Below are positions 38,601-50,600 of a stretch of 64,000 nt of DNA, one piece after another. How positions within the stretch are numbered: position 1 is the stretch's first letter; every line of letters starts with the position of its first letter. The stretch is from Lingula anatina. Taxonomy: Eukaryota; Brachiopoda; Lingulata; Lingulida; Lingulidae. The stretch covers positions 410,259 to 474,258 of the forward strand of contig NW_019775169.1 in NCBI RefSeq assembly GCF_001039355.2. Direction: 5' to 3'. A model generated the notes under the pieces. That model was not told the DNA's origin. It was given only the letters and a program-made list of their open reading frames with translations, and did not search any database. Both the position numbers and the translations under genes were made by a program.

Positions 38601-41600
38601 ATGGTCACAGCTGGGGCCGTCAGCTTGAGTGGTCAGGCTGTCAGCTAGATGGACCTTGTGTGAGGTCAGTTGGTCATTAAGTTTGGTGTGGTCAGTTTTC
38701 CCAGAAAGGTGGACAATCTGCTGGTCTTGGCTGTGCTTAGCAAACATTTGGTTCATTTCTAAATCTTGGGAGCCCAAAATTTCCAAGAAGTCATCCCCCT
38801 GGGAACTTTGGCCAGTTGGTCAACTGCAATGGACATTATGATCCCATTTCCAGAGATTAGATCGATCTACTTTAGATCGACCTAACTCCCTGGGGGTTCA
38901 CGCTAAATAGCTGTCAGCCGAGCGGACACGAAAGTTAATTACCCCCTTACAGCTTGTAGTAGGCGGGACAGACATTTAAGCCGGATTATCTGACAGTAAT
39001 CTAGTGAGACTCCCCGCGTGGATAGATCGATCTAAAAGCTCTAGGAATACAGCCTATGGCTGGCCGTTTCCTTAACTGGACAGTGGTGACCAGATTATTT
39101 CTCAGCAAAGCTTGATTACAATCCAGATCAGTCTTGGCAGAAATTTTGCAGGCAATTTCCAGGAAAAGAGATGACCATAATTTCTCACACAGTTCGCTGC
39201 TTCTTTGACTTCTGTTGTCTAGACAGTTGTCTGACGTTTTGCACGCTGGATTAGACTATTAATTTCTATTGTTTCTCCAGAAACCATTACATCTGGGAAT
39301 GTGTACTTCTCACTGAATGGCTGATAGTGTTTATATAAAGTGTGGTTAGTGCAATAGGATCGCCTGTCTTAGATGTCAAGCATCAAGCCTAGAATGTATG
39401 CAGCAGTGTACAGAGGTATATTATGAGGGTACTTGTCTCAGTCATTTCTCTTGGAAGCCATATATATATAGCCTTCACCGCATAGGGCGGTGGTGAAGGA
39501 CATAGTTGGCAAAAGGAGAGAAAATACCAGTGATTTTCAGAGAGGGAGATCCAAGGATTTTACCGATCAAGGTGGTGTAAGATTTGCCTTTGATGTTCTA
39601 TGATATTGAGTGCATTATCAGGAGATTCTGATCTTGGAATATATAGGAAGATTATCTCTGATATTCCATGGTTTTGAAGATATATTGTCTTAGGATTTTT
39701 AATAACACCACCCAGGGATTCAAGGAGATTTTGTCGGGTTCAAATGGATTTGATTGAAAAAGGAGAAAGGATTGAGACTCAATATTTAGATACTACGAGA
39801 GAGGTTGGATATTGTAGGGTTTATTAAAAATAAAGGCGGATATTTCTGTGATACATTATCAGTAATAACTCAGGTGATCTTATAAGTTGAATATCATTCA
39901 GGATTTCAAAGGCATTTACCTTATGATTTACACAAAGTATAGAAAACATAAACTGCATAACAAGTGAGCAGACAAATACAGATTGCAATGTCAAAAATGA
40001 AACACCTGCGGGTCTCGCCCAAGATGTACCGCCGCCACTCGTANNNNNNNNNNNNNNNNNNNNNNNNNNNNNNNNNNNNNNNNNNNNNNNNNNNNNNNNN
40101 NNNNNNNNNNNNNNNNNNNNNNNNNNNNNNNNNNNNNNNNNNNNNNNNNNNNNNNNNNNNNNNNNNNNNNNNNNNNNNNNNNNNNNNNNNNNNNNNNNNN
40201 NNNNNNNNNNNNNNNNTGTGTGATAACTTTGTGTATGGAACTGCGGTGTACATTTGTACTGACATTGTTATGGTCACAGCTGGGGCCGTCAGCTTGAGTG
40301 GTCAGGCTGTCAGCTAGATGGACCTTGAGTGAGGTCAGTTGGTCATTAAGTTTGGTGTGGTCAGTTTTCCCAGAAAGGTGGACAATCTGCTGGTCCTGGC
40401 TGTGCTTTGCAAACATTTGGTTAATTTCTAAATCTTGGGAGCCCAAAATTTCCAAGAAGTCATCCCCCTGGGAACTTTGGCCAGTTGGTCAACTGCACTG
40501 GACATTCTGGCTGGCCGTTACCTTAATTGGACAGTGGTGACCAGATTATTTCTCATCAAAGCTTGATTACAATCCAGATAGTCTTGGCAGAAATTTTGCA
40601 AGCAATTTCCAGGAAAAGAGATGACCATAATTTCTCACACAGTTCGCTGCTTCTATGACTTCTGTTGTCTAGACAGTTGTCTGACGTTTTGCGCTGGATT
40701 AGACTATTAATTTCTATTGTTTCTCCAGAAAGCATTACATCTGGGAATGTGTACTCCTCACTGAATGGCTGATAGTGTTTATATAAAGTGTGGTTAGTGC
40801 AATAGGATCGCCTGTCTTAGATGTCAAGCATCAAGCCTAGAATGTATGCAGCAGTATACAGCGGTGTATTATGAGGGTACTTGTCTCAGTCATTTCTCTT
40901 GGAAGCCATATATATAGCCTTCACTGCATAGGGCGGTGGTGAAGGACATAGTTGGCAAGTGGAGGGAAAATACCAGTGATTTTCAGAGAGGGAGATCCAA
41001 GGATTTTTCTGAGCAAGGTGGTGTAAGAAGATTTGCCTTTGATGTTCTATGATATTGAGTGAGTTATCAGGAGATTCTTATCTTGGAATATATAGGAAGA
41101 TTATCTCTGATATTCCATGGTTTTGAGATATATTTATAGTCTTCAGATTTGTATTAACACCACCCAGGGATTCAAGGAGATTTTATCAGTTTCAAATGGA
41201 TTTGATTGAAAAAGGAGAAAGGATTGAGACTCAATATTTAGATACTATGAGGTTGGATGTTGTAGGGTTTATTAAAAATAAAGGCGGATATTTCTGTGAT
41301 ACATTATCAGTAATAACTCAGGTGATCTTATAAGTTGAATATCATTCAGGAGTTCAAAGGCATTTACCTTATGATTTACATAAAGTATAGAAAACATAAA
41401 CTAGATAACTAGTGAGCAGACAAATACAGATTACAATGTCAAAAATGAAACACCTGCGGGTCTCGCCCAAGATGTACCGCCGCCACTCGTACCACTCAAT
41501 CACACGAACAAGAGAGGATTACGCTTCAAACTCAGAGGATGACGACCCCGTAAGACTGGTGAAGTTTAAGCATATTGAAAACTTTTTATCTCCTCTTGTA

Positions 41601-44600
41601 AAGTCAGATTCTGAGGATGACGTTAGTGAGTCTGAGTTACATTACATTAACAATGACAGCAATCGAGAGGATGTTACAAATAACAAATGCATGGTAAGTA
41701 GGTCTGTTTTTATGTGTCAATGATTTTCAAAATGTCACAATATTGCAGTTACATTATAGAAGGGTGCGGGGGGGGGGGGGGGGGAGCAGATCAACCATTT
41801 CCTCTTTCCCCTGCCTGATTTCAGATTTACACCAGTGCTGCACTTCCTTTGATAACATTTCACACCATGTGATATAATTATAATCTAATGACAATGAAAT
41901 ATGGTTATTGAATCATATCACAGCATACCCTGAACTAACTGGAGCCTAACGTGGTGGTGTGAGGCAAGGTGTTGTTTAAGGGGAGATGGAGCATTGGAGG
42001 GGGGGGGGGGGTTGGGCTAGACCAGGTGAGAGAAAGGGTCAGATTTTTTATCAGGTGTTCGATTACAGGTGAAAGCTTCTCTGGCAAATACGTCTCCATT
42101 GTAAACAGACCAGGTCCATGGGGTTGGGGGGGGGGAGGTTCTTTAAGAACCACTAATTTTGTTTGGAAAAGGTTAACTGTGTGCCTTGGGCACTGGGGGG
42201 GGGGGGGGGGGGGGGGACAGATATGATGTTCATTCAATATCATTGCTCAAGATTGGTCAATTAAGAGTGTAAGGTTAATAAAAGGATCTACATTTTTTGA
42301 AAAAAAAAGACCAAAAATAAATCACTCTTTGGATTTTTCTGGCTACAGTACTGTATGGTCAATAATGTTACATCTTTAAATGTTTGATTAATTGTCACAG
42401 GTGAGCCGTCTCCTCTCAGTTATGTCTGGTTACGCATTGGGTGGGGGTGTGGTTGTGGAGGATCCACTGCTTATAGACTGGTACATTTGGAAATGATTTA
42501 AAATGCCAGTGATGCACCTAGATGTACAGAATTTTGAATTTTTTTTTTTTTTAAATTTAAAAAATGTCTTTGGTAATGAACATATTTTCAAGTACTAGTA
42601 TATATATTCTCTTTGCAGTAACTTACACAGTATGCTCTATATCCTGAGGCAGGGGGCGTGGGTGCATGTAGACTTCAAGAGTTAAAATTCCACAGCAATT
42701 TAATGTGACAGTGTACCTGAGAGACACAATAGAAATCTGACGTCACATGACAAGTTGTATGTGATGAATTATTAGATTTAGAGGGAAGGGGGGAACTGAA
42801 TCTCATATTTATGGTTCAGATTCTAACTTACTTGGTCAGTTCCATGCACCTTCCTTAGATTGATATTTTTTGTTTTTTGAAAAAGTGAATAATTTTTTCT
42901 CCTTAGTTCATGCAGCTTGAGAAATAGCATAGAAGCTGGTTCATTTTTTTTTATTCAGGATGAACCTTTTTCCAGGTGGTTTCTTTGAATCCTCCTTCCA
43001 ATGAACCCACCTCCATCACTTGAGCATTTTGGAAAATGAGTAGGAAATAAAGGGTGCTAAATATTTTATTTTAACAACATATAGTATTTATAACTTGCTT
43101 GAGTGTAATTTTAGTTCATTTCATTTATAGATTTTCTACTGCAACAAGATCAAGGATATCTTTCTTTAAAGGTATCCTGCTCATGTTTGAAAATACCTTA
43201 AAGTCATATTTTTATGCCTAAATATCCTGTAGAGCTTTCCCAATTTAGACCTTTAAAATGATTAAACCCCTCAAATAAAGCACTCAATGTTGATACTTCC
43301 TTTTGAAATGTCAGAAAAACATGGAAGTCGAAATGACTCATGAGTCATTTAGAACTCGAAAGTACATACATGTAAAGAGTGTTTTATCTGTCCATCTTTA
43401 AAACTGAATTATTTAAATAAAAGTGATATAAAACATCCAATCTAAGTTCATGGATAGGTCCAATAATAATTTGTAAGAAGGAAAAAATTGCTTTTTACTT
43501 GAGGAATATATTATAAGATTTGGTGTGGAAATCACATATGGGATACCATTAGTGTTCAGTAGTGGTTGGAATACGAGCCCTGTGCTACAGGGTGACCAGG
43601 ATTCATGTGGTTAAGAGTAGTTATTTCTATACTTGTGTGGGTGTAGTAACCAAAATGTTACCAGTAACAAACATGGTGGTTTCAATTACTGTCAGGTTAA
43701 GTTATCTGTCTTTATCTACAGTTTTTGTTTGTCATTGAGAAAAAATGTTTTTGTTTAGTTGATAAGTCTCACAATCAGAGAGAAAGATTGTGAAACAGAA
43801 TCTGTACCGAGTTTGCTTGAGTAATGCATTATGTATGATGAGAGAAAAAAGTGAAACATTTCATTGAATTTTAGAAAGTTAAATGTTTCTTGTTGTTGAA
43901 AAAAATATTGAGAACAAGGAATATTTTCACTTGTAAAGACAATATAGATGTGATTATATCAAAGTACCAGTAGACTGTGCACCTGATTCCATGAGCGTAT
44001 TTGATCAGCTTCGTGGCACTCGGAATTTAAACATTCACAATAGAATCCATCCGACATTGGCCAAAGTCTAGCATAACATTAAGTGAGATTTCGCAGGGTT
44101 TGGAGAAGAGTGGGGTCAGAGATAATGGCAGACTAGCAACTGGAATGCACCAAGGAATAAAACTCTAACAGAATTTAGCCACAAAAAATTTTCTTTTACA
44201 AGCTCTGTAGATTCTGAATTATAGTCTATTGCACAGCAGTGTATTGAATGCTACTTTTGTATTGCTAATTTAGATGATATTCCCGCTGCATAGATTTCCA
44301 CCCTTGTTGCTTAAAGAAAAGGTTTGACACACCTCAAGCAGATCGTTGCATGTTTTCCATTCTCATACCCTATCAGGAAGTGCTGACAGTTTTGTTTTAG
44401 GCTTGTTTGATGATTTTCATCAACATTCACAATTACTAGCAATGCTGTCAACAGAAGCCAAAAAGTAAGATAATTTGGAATGCCGAAAGAATGCACTGGC
44501 TTCACTCTCTCTCTCTCTCTGTTACTTAAGAAATATGAAACTTTCCCATAACATAACTTTCGGGTCATTCACAATTGTCACTAAGGTCTTAGTGAAGAAG

Positions 44601-47600
44601 AGTGTCACATAACAAAATTGTCACCCAGCCCTGGAGACAAAGACATCATCTGGGTCATGGCATAACAAAAAGGTGTCACCCAGCAAAAAGTGGCACACGG
44701 GGGTCTGGGGGTGTCCTTGTCACCAATAGGTTCATTTAATGACTTTGACAGGGAAACAGTATTGTCAACAGACAGGTGACTTCTGTATTGAGGTGAATGC
44801 AGTGGAATGTGGCACAGAATATTTTAGTATCTGCTCTGTGAGAGTGTATACAGAGTCTACGAGTGCTGGCATACCTGTTCGTTCATTCTTATGCATGGAG
44901 TGTACCTCCCAAATGCGATATTGATGTACACTGTGGAGACATTAGCTGCACTATTTGTATTGTGCATCTTTCAACACAGGGGGCTGAACTGAATTTTTTT
45001 CTCTCGGACCCCAAGGCGTACAGGTGTCTAGATGGACTCAGTTGTAGTATTAATTTGAAAGGAAAGAACTGGATATATTCTTGGCGAGGAGGCCTGTAAA
45101 AGTACCTAGTTTTTTATACCAGGATCCTTACATCGTAATGTCAGAGGTTTAGAACATGACCACCAGGTGGAGGTGGTAGGCTGTAACAATGAAGCACCTG
45201 TAAGAGCAGAAGTATCCTGGAGTGAGCTAGTTGATGAGGGATTCAACGGTTAGGTTACTCACCTGCCCTGTAAAGTATAAGTGATGGACTGATCATGAGT
45301 ACGGCAGTCCTCATGAGACCTTGAAAGGAAAGGCAATAGAGTGGAAAGATGAAGTAATTATAAAAGGATGCTCTGTGTTGTTCACAGTCACAAAAACATC
45401 ATATTTCCCCAGTCTCACACCAGTGGAAGTAGTACTCAGTATCTACCTCACTATAGCTCTACCAAGGGCACCTGTGTATTGTGTACCTGGGACATTATTG
45501 TGGTTTGTGTAATATTGACACAGATTCCACAGCCAGTGATTATAAACACGAAGAAGGAATTGGCACACCTGAGTTCTTATATAGTGAGAAAGGATCTGTT
45601 GTTTGATGTCCCCTTGCCTACTGTACTGCAGTACTGTATATATACAAAGTGACTAGTGTTACACATATATATATATTGATTGGAAACTCTGAGAAACTCT
45701 GAGATGGTGAAGACTTGAACATTTATCTCTAGAGATCAAATTGACTGTTATATATACTGGATAGATCTCTGTGTTATTGATGAAGACATCAGACAGATTG
45801 GCTGCTTGTAATTTTTTTTGTGACTCCAATTGATCATCATGTCCAAGTGTAACACATGATTCCCCCCCCCCCCCACTGCTGCCCCCAACATCATCTGTCA
45901 CTTAGTGAACTCACATACCGTAGTAGAATCTTTGAAATTTTACTGCAAATTGATAAACAAGTGACTTATAAGTAAAGAAGTATTAAGAAGTGAACATGGA
46001 GGATGACCATCAGTTAGTGGTGGTCAAAGAAGTGGACCTGTCCAGTAGTAGTAGTGACCAGTCCCCGGATGAAGCACCTGTAGTCCATGTGTATAGTGTG
46101 GTGAGTTACTAGCTGCTTGCCTTCACGATGGTTTCAGCATCAAACTGAGCCTTAAACCAAAAAAAATATTAAAGGTGTCCACCCAAAATATCAGGCATGC
46201 TGCAAAACAATCATCTAGATGAAACATGACTTAGAACTACTGGTCTAAGATATTTAACATTTTCAGTTAATTATTTTTCAGTGTCTGTTAGCGGATTAGA
46301 CAGCAAGCTTTTTAGTGTGTCGCCATATTTGAACTGCGGAATAGTTAGTCCACTGTTCTGAAAATGGCCATAGAGAGGATTACAACATAAATGTTTTAAT
46401 AGAATCTGTGGTTTTCAACAGCTCCTTCTTATGCGTTCCTCTTCCTAAATAAGAAATAATAAAGATACTGAATAATGCAAAATTAAACAAATCTCGTGGA
46501 AAGGCTCTGTGTTTTTGCATTATCAGTAGATGAATGCTGTTGGTATAAAAACATGAATACTTCATAACCCTTATTTGTCTGCTTAGATGGAATAGAAATT
46601 ATATTTTGTGCATACATTTTTATGTTTGAATAGTGTGAAGAATACAGGTGTTACATGAGGACCTTCAGGTTAATAGTTTCCTTTCTCCAATAAGAATTAA
46701 TGTTGACTTTGTTATGACTGATAATATCAAGGTTCATGCTATCATGCACAGCAGTGGTGTTTTCTGTAAGTTAAGCAGCACATTGACTATTTTATCTGAT
46801 GCAAAAAAAAAATAATAATAATAGTAATGATAATAATAATAAAAAAAAAAATAATAATAAAATATTAATAATAATAATGAAATAAAAAAATGAAAAAATA
46901 AAATGATTGCTGTTTTTTTTCCCCTAGACAGCTGTCAAGTCAGATATTGTCATGATTTAAAATGAAATTTTGTTTTTCTGGAATTGGAGTGAATTGAGAC
47001 CCTACCTGACAACCTTGTGTAAATGACTATAAATACAATACCACCGCTGTGTCCATACGCAACCATTGAATGTCATGTTGCCATAGTGATGTGACCACAA
47101 GTCTGGTGCACTGTTTTTCATCCTAAGATCTATACCATGAATGTTCTATCTACCAGAGGCTGGTAGAGTGGTGATGGTAGTTCTGATATTCTGTGTAAAA
47201 ACTCTCAAGGTATAGAAATATGCACAGAATTGGGCAGAAAAATGCCTGTGAATATCTAGCAGGCCCGTAGCCAGCAATTTCAAAAGGGGGGTTCTTTTTC
47301 TGAAAAAGTGGACCTTTTTCCTTAAAAACTCCATGTACCTGGATCAAATTTTACCCAGAGTGGACCTTTTCCCAGCAAAAGGGGCGGTTCTTTCGAACCC
47401 CCCGAACCCCCCCCTGGCTGCGGGCCTGTCTAGTATCCATAAGAAAGCCTCCCAGTGGCCTTGGTACCATGAATGCACTCTATGCACCCACTCACCCCTA
47501 CTGTGAAACTGGCTTTTTACAAGCCATAAACAGGTGTAGCTCTACAAGTGTGGAAGATGCCATTCGTAGGAGACACCAGTGACAATTTTTTTTTATTTGA

Positions 47601-50600
47601 AAAAGGTGGAAGTCTGGTATTTAGACTAGGGTGCAATTTCAGAGACTGCAAAATTAAGGTGCTATTTTTTCTGTAAATTTGTCTCTTAATCAGAAACTGT
47701 CTTATGGTCATGCTCTTATCTTCACAGGTGTGTCACCATAGCGACTGTCAGGAACAAAATGGCCACAAGCCGCTGATGCTGTGTGCAGAGTGCGACAAAA
47801 CCCTCCATGAGTCTGGGAGTCACGAGGGGCATCTACGATTCGATTTGCCACACAGGGCTAAAGGTAACATTTAAGAGGGCTTAAATGAAGTTTATACATG
47901 NTTTGAACTGCGGAATAGTTAGTCCACTGTTCAGAAGAGAGGATTGCAACATAAATGTTTTAATAGAATCTGTGGTTTTCAACAGCTCCTTCTTAGGTGT
48001 TCCTCTTTCTAAATAAGAAATAATAAAGATACTGAATAATGCAAAATTGTACAAATCTCGTGGAAAGGTTCTGTGTTTATGCATTATCAGTAGATGAAAG
48101 CTGTTGGTATAAAAATTGCTTAAAAACATGAATACTTCATAACCCTTATTTGTCTGCCTTGATGGAATAGAAATTATATTTTGTGCATACATTTTTATGT
48201 TTGAATAGTGTGAAGAATACAGGTGTAACATGAGGACCTTGGTTGATAGTTTGCTTTCTCCAATAAGAATTAATGTTGACTTTGTTATGACTGATAATAT
48301 CAAGGTTCATGCTATCATGCACAGCAGCGTTTTTTTTTCTGATGCAAAAAGATCAAAAGGGATTGCTGTTTTGTTTTTTTTTCAAGACAGTTTTCAAGTC
48401 TGATAATTTAAAACTGAAATTTTGTTTTTCTGGAATTGGAGTGAATTGAGACCCTACCTGACAACCTTGTGTAAATGACTATAAATACAATACCACCGCT
48501 GTGTCCATATGCAACCATTGAATGTCATGTTGCCATAGTGATGTGACCACAAGTCTGGTGCACTGTTTTTCATCCTAAGATCTATACCATGAATGTTCTA
48601 TCTACCAGAGGCTGGTAGAGTGGTGATGGTAGTTCTGATATTCTGTGTAAAAACTCTCAAGGTATAGAAATATGCACAGAATTGGGCAGAAAAATGCCTG
48701 TGAATATCTAGCAGGCCCGTAGCCAGCAATTTCAAAAGGGGGGTTCTTTTTCTGAAAAAGTGGACCTTTTTCCTTAAAAACTCCATGTACCTGGATCAAA
48801 TTTTACCCAGAGTGGACCTTTTCCCAGCAAAAGGGGCGGTTCTTTCGAACCCCCCGAACCCCCCCCTGGCTGCGGGCCTGTCTAGTATCCATAAGAAAGC
48901 CTCCCAGTGGCCTTGGTACCATGAATGCACTCTATGCACCCACTCACCCCTACTGTGAAACTGGCTTTTTACAAGCCATAAACAGGTGTAGCTCTACAAG
49001 TGTGGAAGATGCCATTCGTAGGAGACACCAGTGACAATTTTTTTTTATTTGAAAAAGGTGGAAGTCTGGTATTTAGACTAGGGTGCAATTTCAGAGACTG
49101 CCAAATTAAGGTGCTATTTTTTCTGTAAATTTGTCTCTTAATCAGAAACTGTCTTATGGTCATGCTCTTATCTTCACAGGTGTGTCACCATAGCGACTGT
49201 CAGGAACAAAATGGCCACAAGCCGCTGATGCTGTGTGCAGAGTGCGACAAAACCCTCCATGAGTCTGGGAGTCACGAGGGGCATCTACGATTCGATTTGC
49301 CACACAGGGCTAAAGGTAACATTTAAGAGGGCTTAAATGAAGTTTATACATGTTGAATTAAATTTATGACTGATGGAAAAGTATCCATTTTTTTATCTTG
49401 TATAGAAATGTTTCCACTGCTCTTTCAATTTAATTCTAATTAGCTTGCATGTTCATTTTAGAAAAATAATATTTGTTGGCATAAGCACATAGTTTGGGAC
49501 GAATTTAATTTTTTTTGTTTCCAGCCTTTACCATCAGATTCCCAAGTAAAAGTATAATAAACATGTAATTTGAAATAGTGTAATATCATTTTTTTTGTCT
49601 CGAATTCCAAGATAATAACATTATTTACATGTAATTGGAAGTAATATGATATTTCGATAATTTTTCTCTCCAGTCTTTTTCTCCGGACTCCCAGATAATA
49701 ACATAATTTATATGTAGTTTGTATTAATATGATATCTTGTTTATTTTTCTCTCCAGTCTTTTCCTCCAAAGTCAAGATTATTTAATAACATCATTTACAT
49801 GTAATAAAAACTAAATGACACTTCGTTTATTTTTCTCTCCAGTTTTCACCTCGGGGTTCCCTCATGACCTCTCCAGTCACTCTCTGCCTGCGGAGGTCAC
49901 CTACCTGGAGGAGGAGGAGGGGGAGGATGAACCAGACACCCCAGTGACCAGTGTCCAGAGGAACGGCCAGGGGGCCAGGCAGGTGTCTGCTGGTACCAGT
50001 AAACTGCAGGAGGGGAGCACCAATGGTCAGAGCTCAGTGGACATTGAAGATGAAGGTGGAGGAAGGATCAGTTATGAGAGGAAAGGATCTCTGGACAGTA
50101 GAAATATGGGGTAGGTGACATCAGGTGCAGTGGGCTAAGGTGGTTCGGTGAGTGGGTGGGGTTAAAGTAACCAGTGTCTTGGTCATTAAGCTTTATCAAA
50201 TGTCATCTAAGCTCTGTGTCATTTTTCTGGATGGTTCAGCGAAGTGGGTGAAAAGGTTAATGTTTTTTTTCCTAGAAAAGTAACCTCATTCCCCCCCCCC
50301 CCCTCCCCCCCCCCACACACACACACACATTCTGAAATGGCTGACTACAGGGCTGGACATACAAAATGACTTGTTAGATTTGAGTGCTATTTTGATCTAT
50401 GTTGGAATGCAAAACTTCTCTTTTTCTTCCAGGGAGCAATCACAACAGTCATATGGTTCCCTGCCGAGAATTAAACGCAAGAAAGTTGTGAAGAAGAAGT
50501 TTCATAATAATGAGGTAAAGATTTATATAATATTGTTCATTTTGGCTTAATTTACGTTTTAAAGCACTGTCATGTTTAAACTCCCAAATATTTAGTACTT

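Larger units (their letters stand above)
34318..40043 (+). repeat. Long duplicated block, copy 2 (haplotype B)
   Basis: A diverged copy of 28841-34315 that continues into the first 56 bases of the MSKMKH exon before the N gap. Its main structural difference is the 218-bp insertion at 38841-39058. Confidence 0.9.
46327..47900 (+). repeat. Duplicated block 2, copy 1
   Basis: It recurs at 47902-49345. The left part differs by indels, and copy 1 has about 100 extra bases of AAT-rich sequence at 46805-46905. From about 46980 to the end the copies are nearly identical at an offset of 1452. It contains exon 47728-47863. Confidence 0.9.
47902..49345 (+). repeat. Duplicated block 2, copy 2
   Basis: A copy of 46327-47900, ending where the sequence continues into unique intron. 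It is probably the true continuation into the downstream exons. Confidence 0.9.

Noticed and set aside
28841-40043. Real segmental tandem duplication creating repeated promoters
   Set aside because: The A-B-A identity pattern and n-marked joins favour allelic sequences placed in series; kept only as an alternative to test.
41935-42243. Pro-rich minus-strand and Gly-rich plus-strand open frames
   Set aside because: Caused by poly(G) runs.
44739-45652. Several plus-strand open frames of 60-94 codons
   Set aside because: No recognisable domain or clear exon borders; more likely 5' UTR or intron upstream of the 45996 start.
47728-47863. TRIM-type B-box zinc finger
   Set aside because: The Cys/His spacing is only loosely similar. 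The continuing GHLRFDLP, acidic linker and Ras-binding-like exons fit PLEKHG5 better.
49458-49775. 105-codon minus-strand open frame with internal repeats
   Set aside because: It is the complement of the intronic acceptor array; the repeats come from the 80-bp units.
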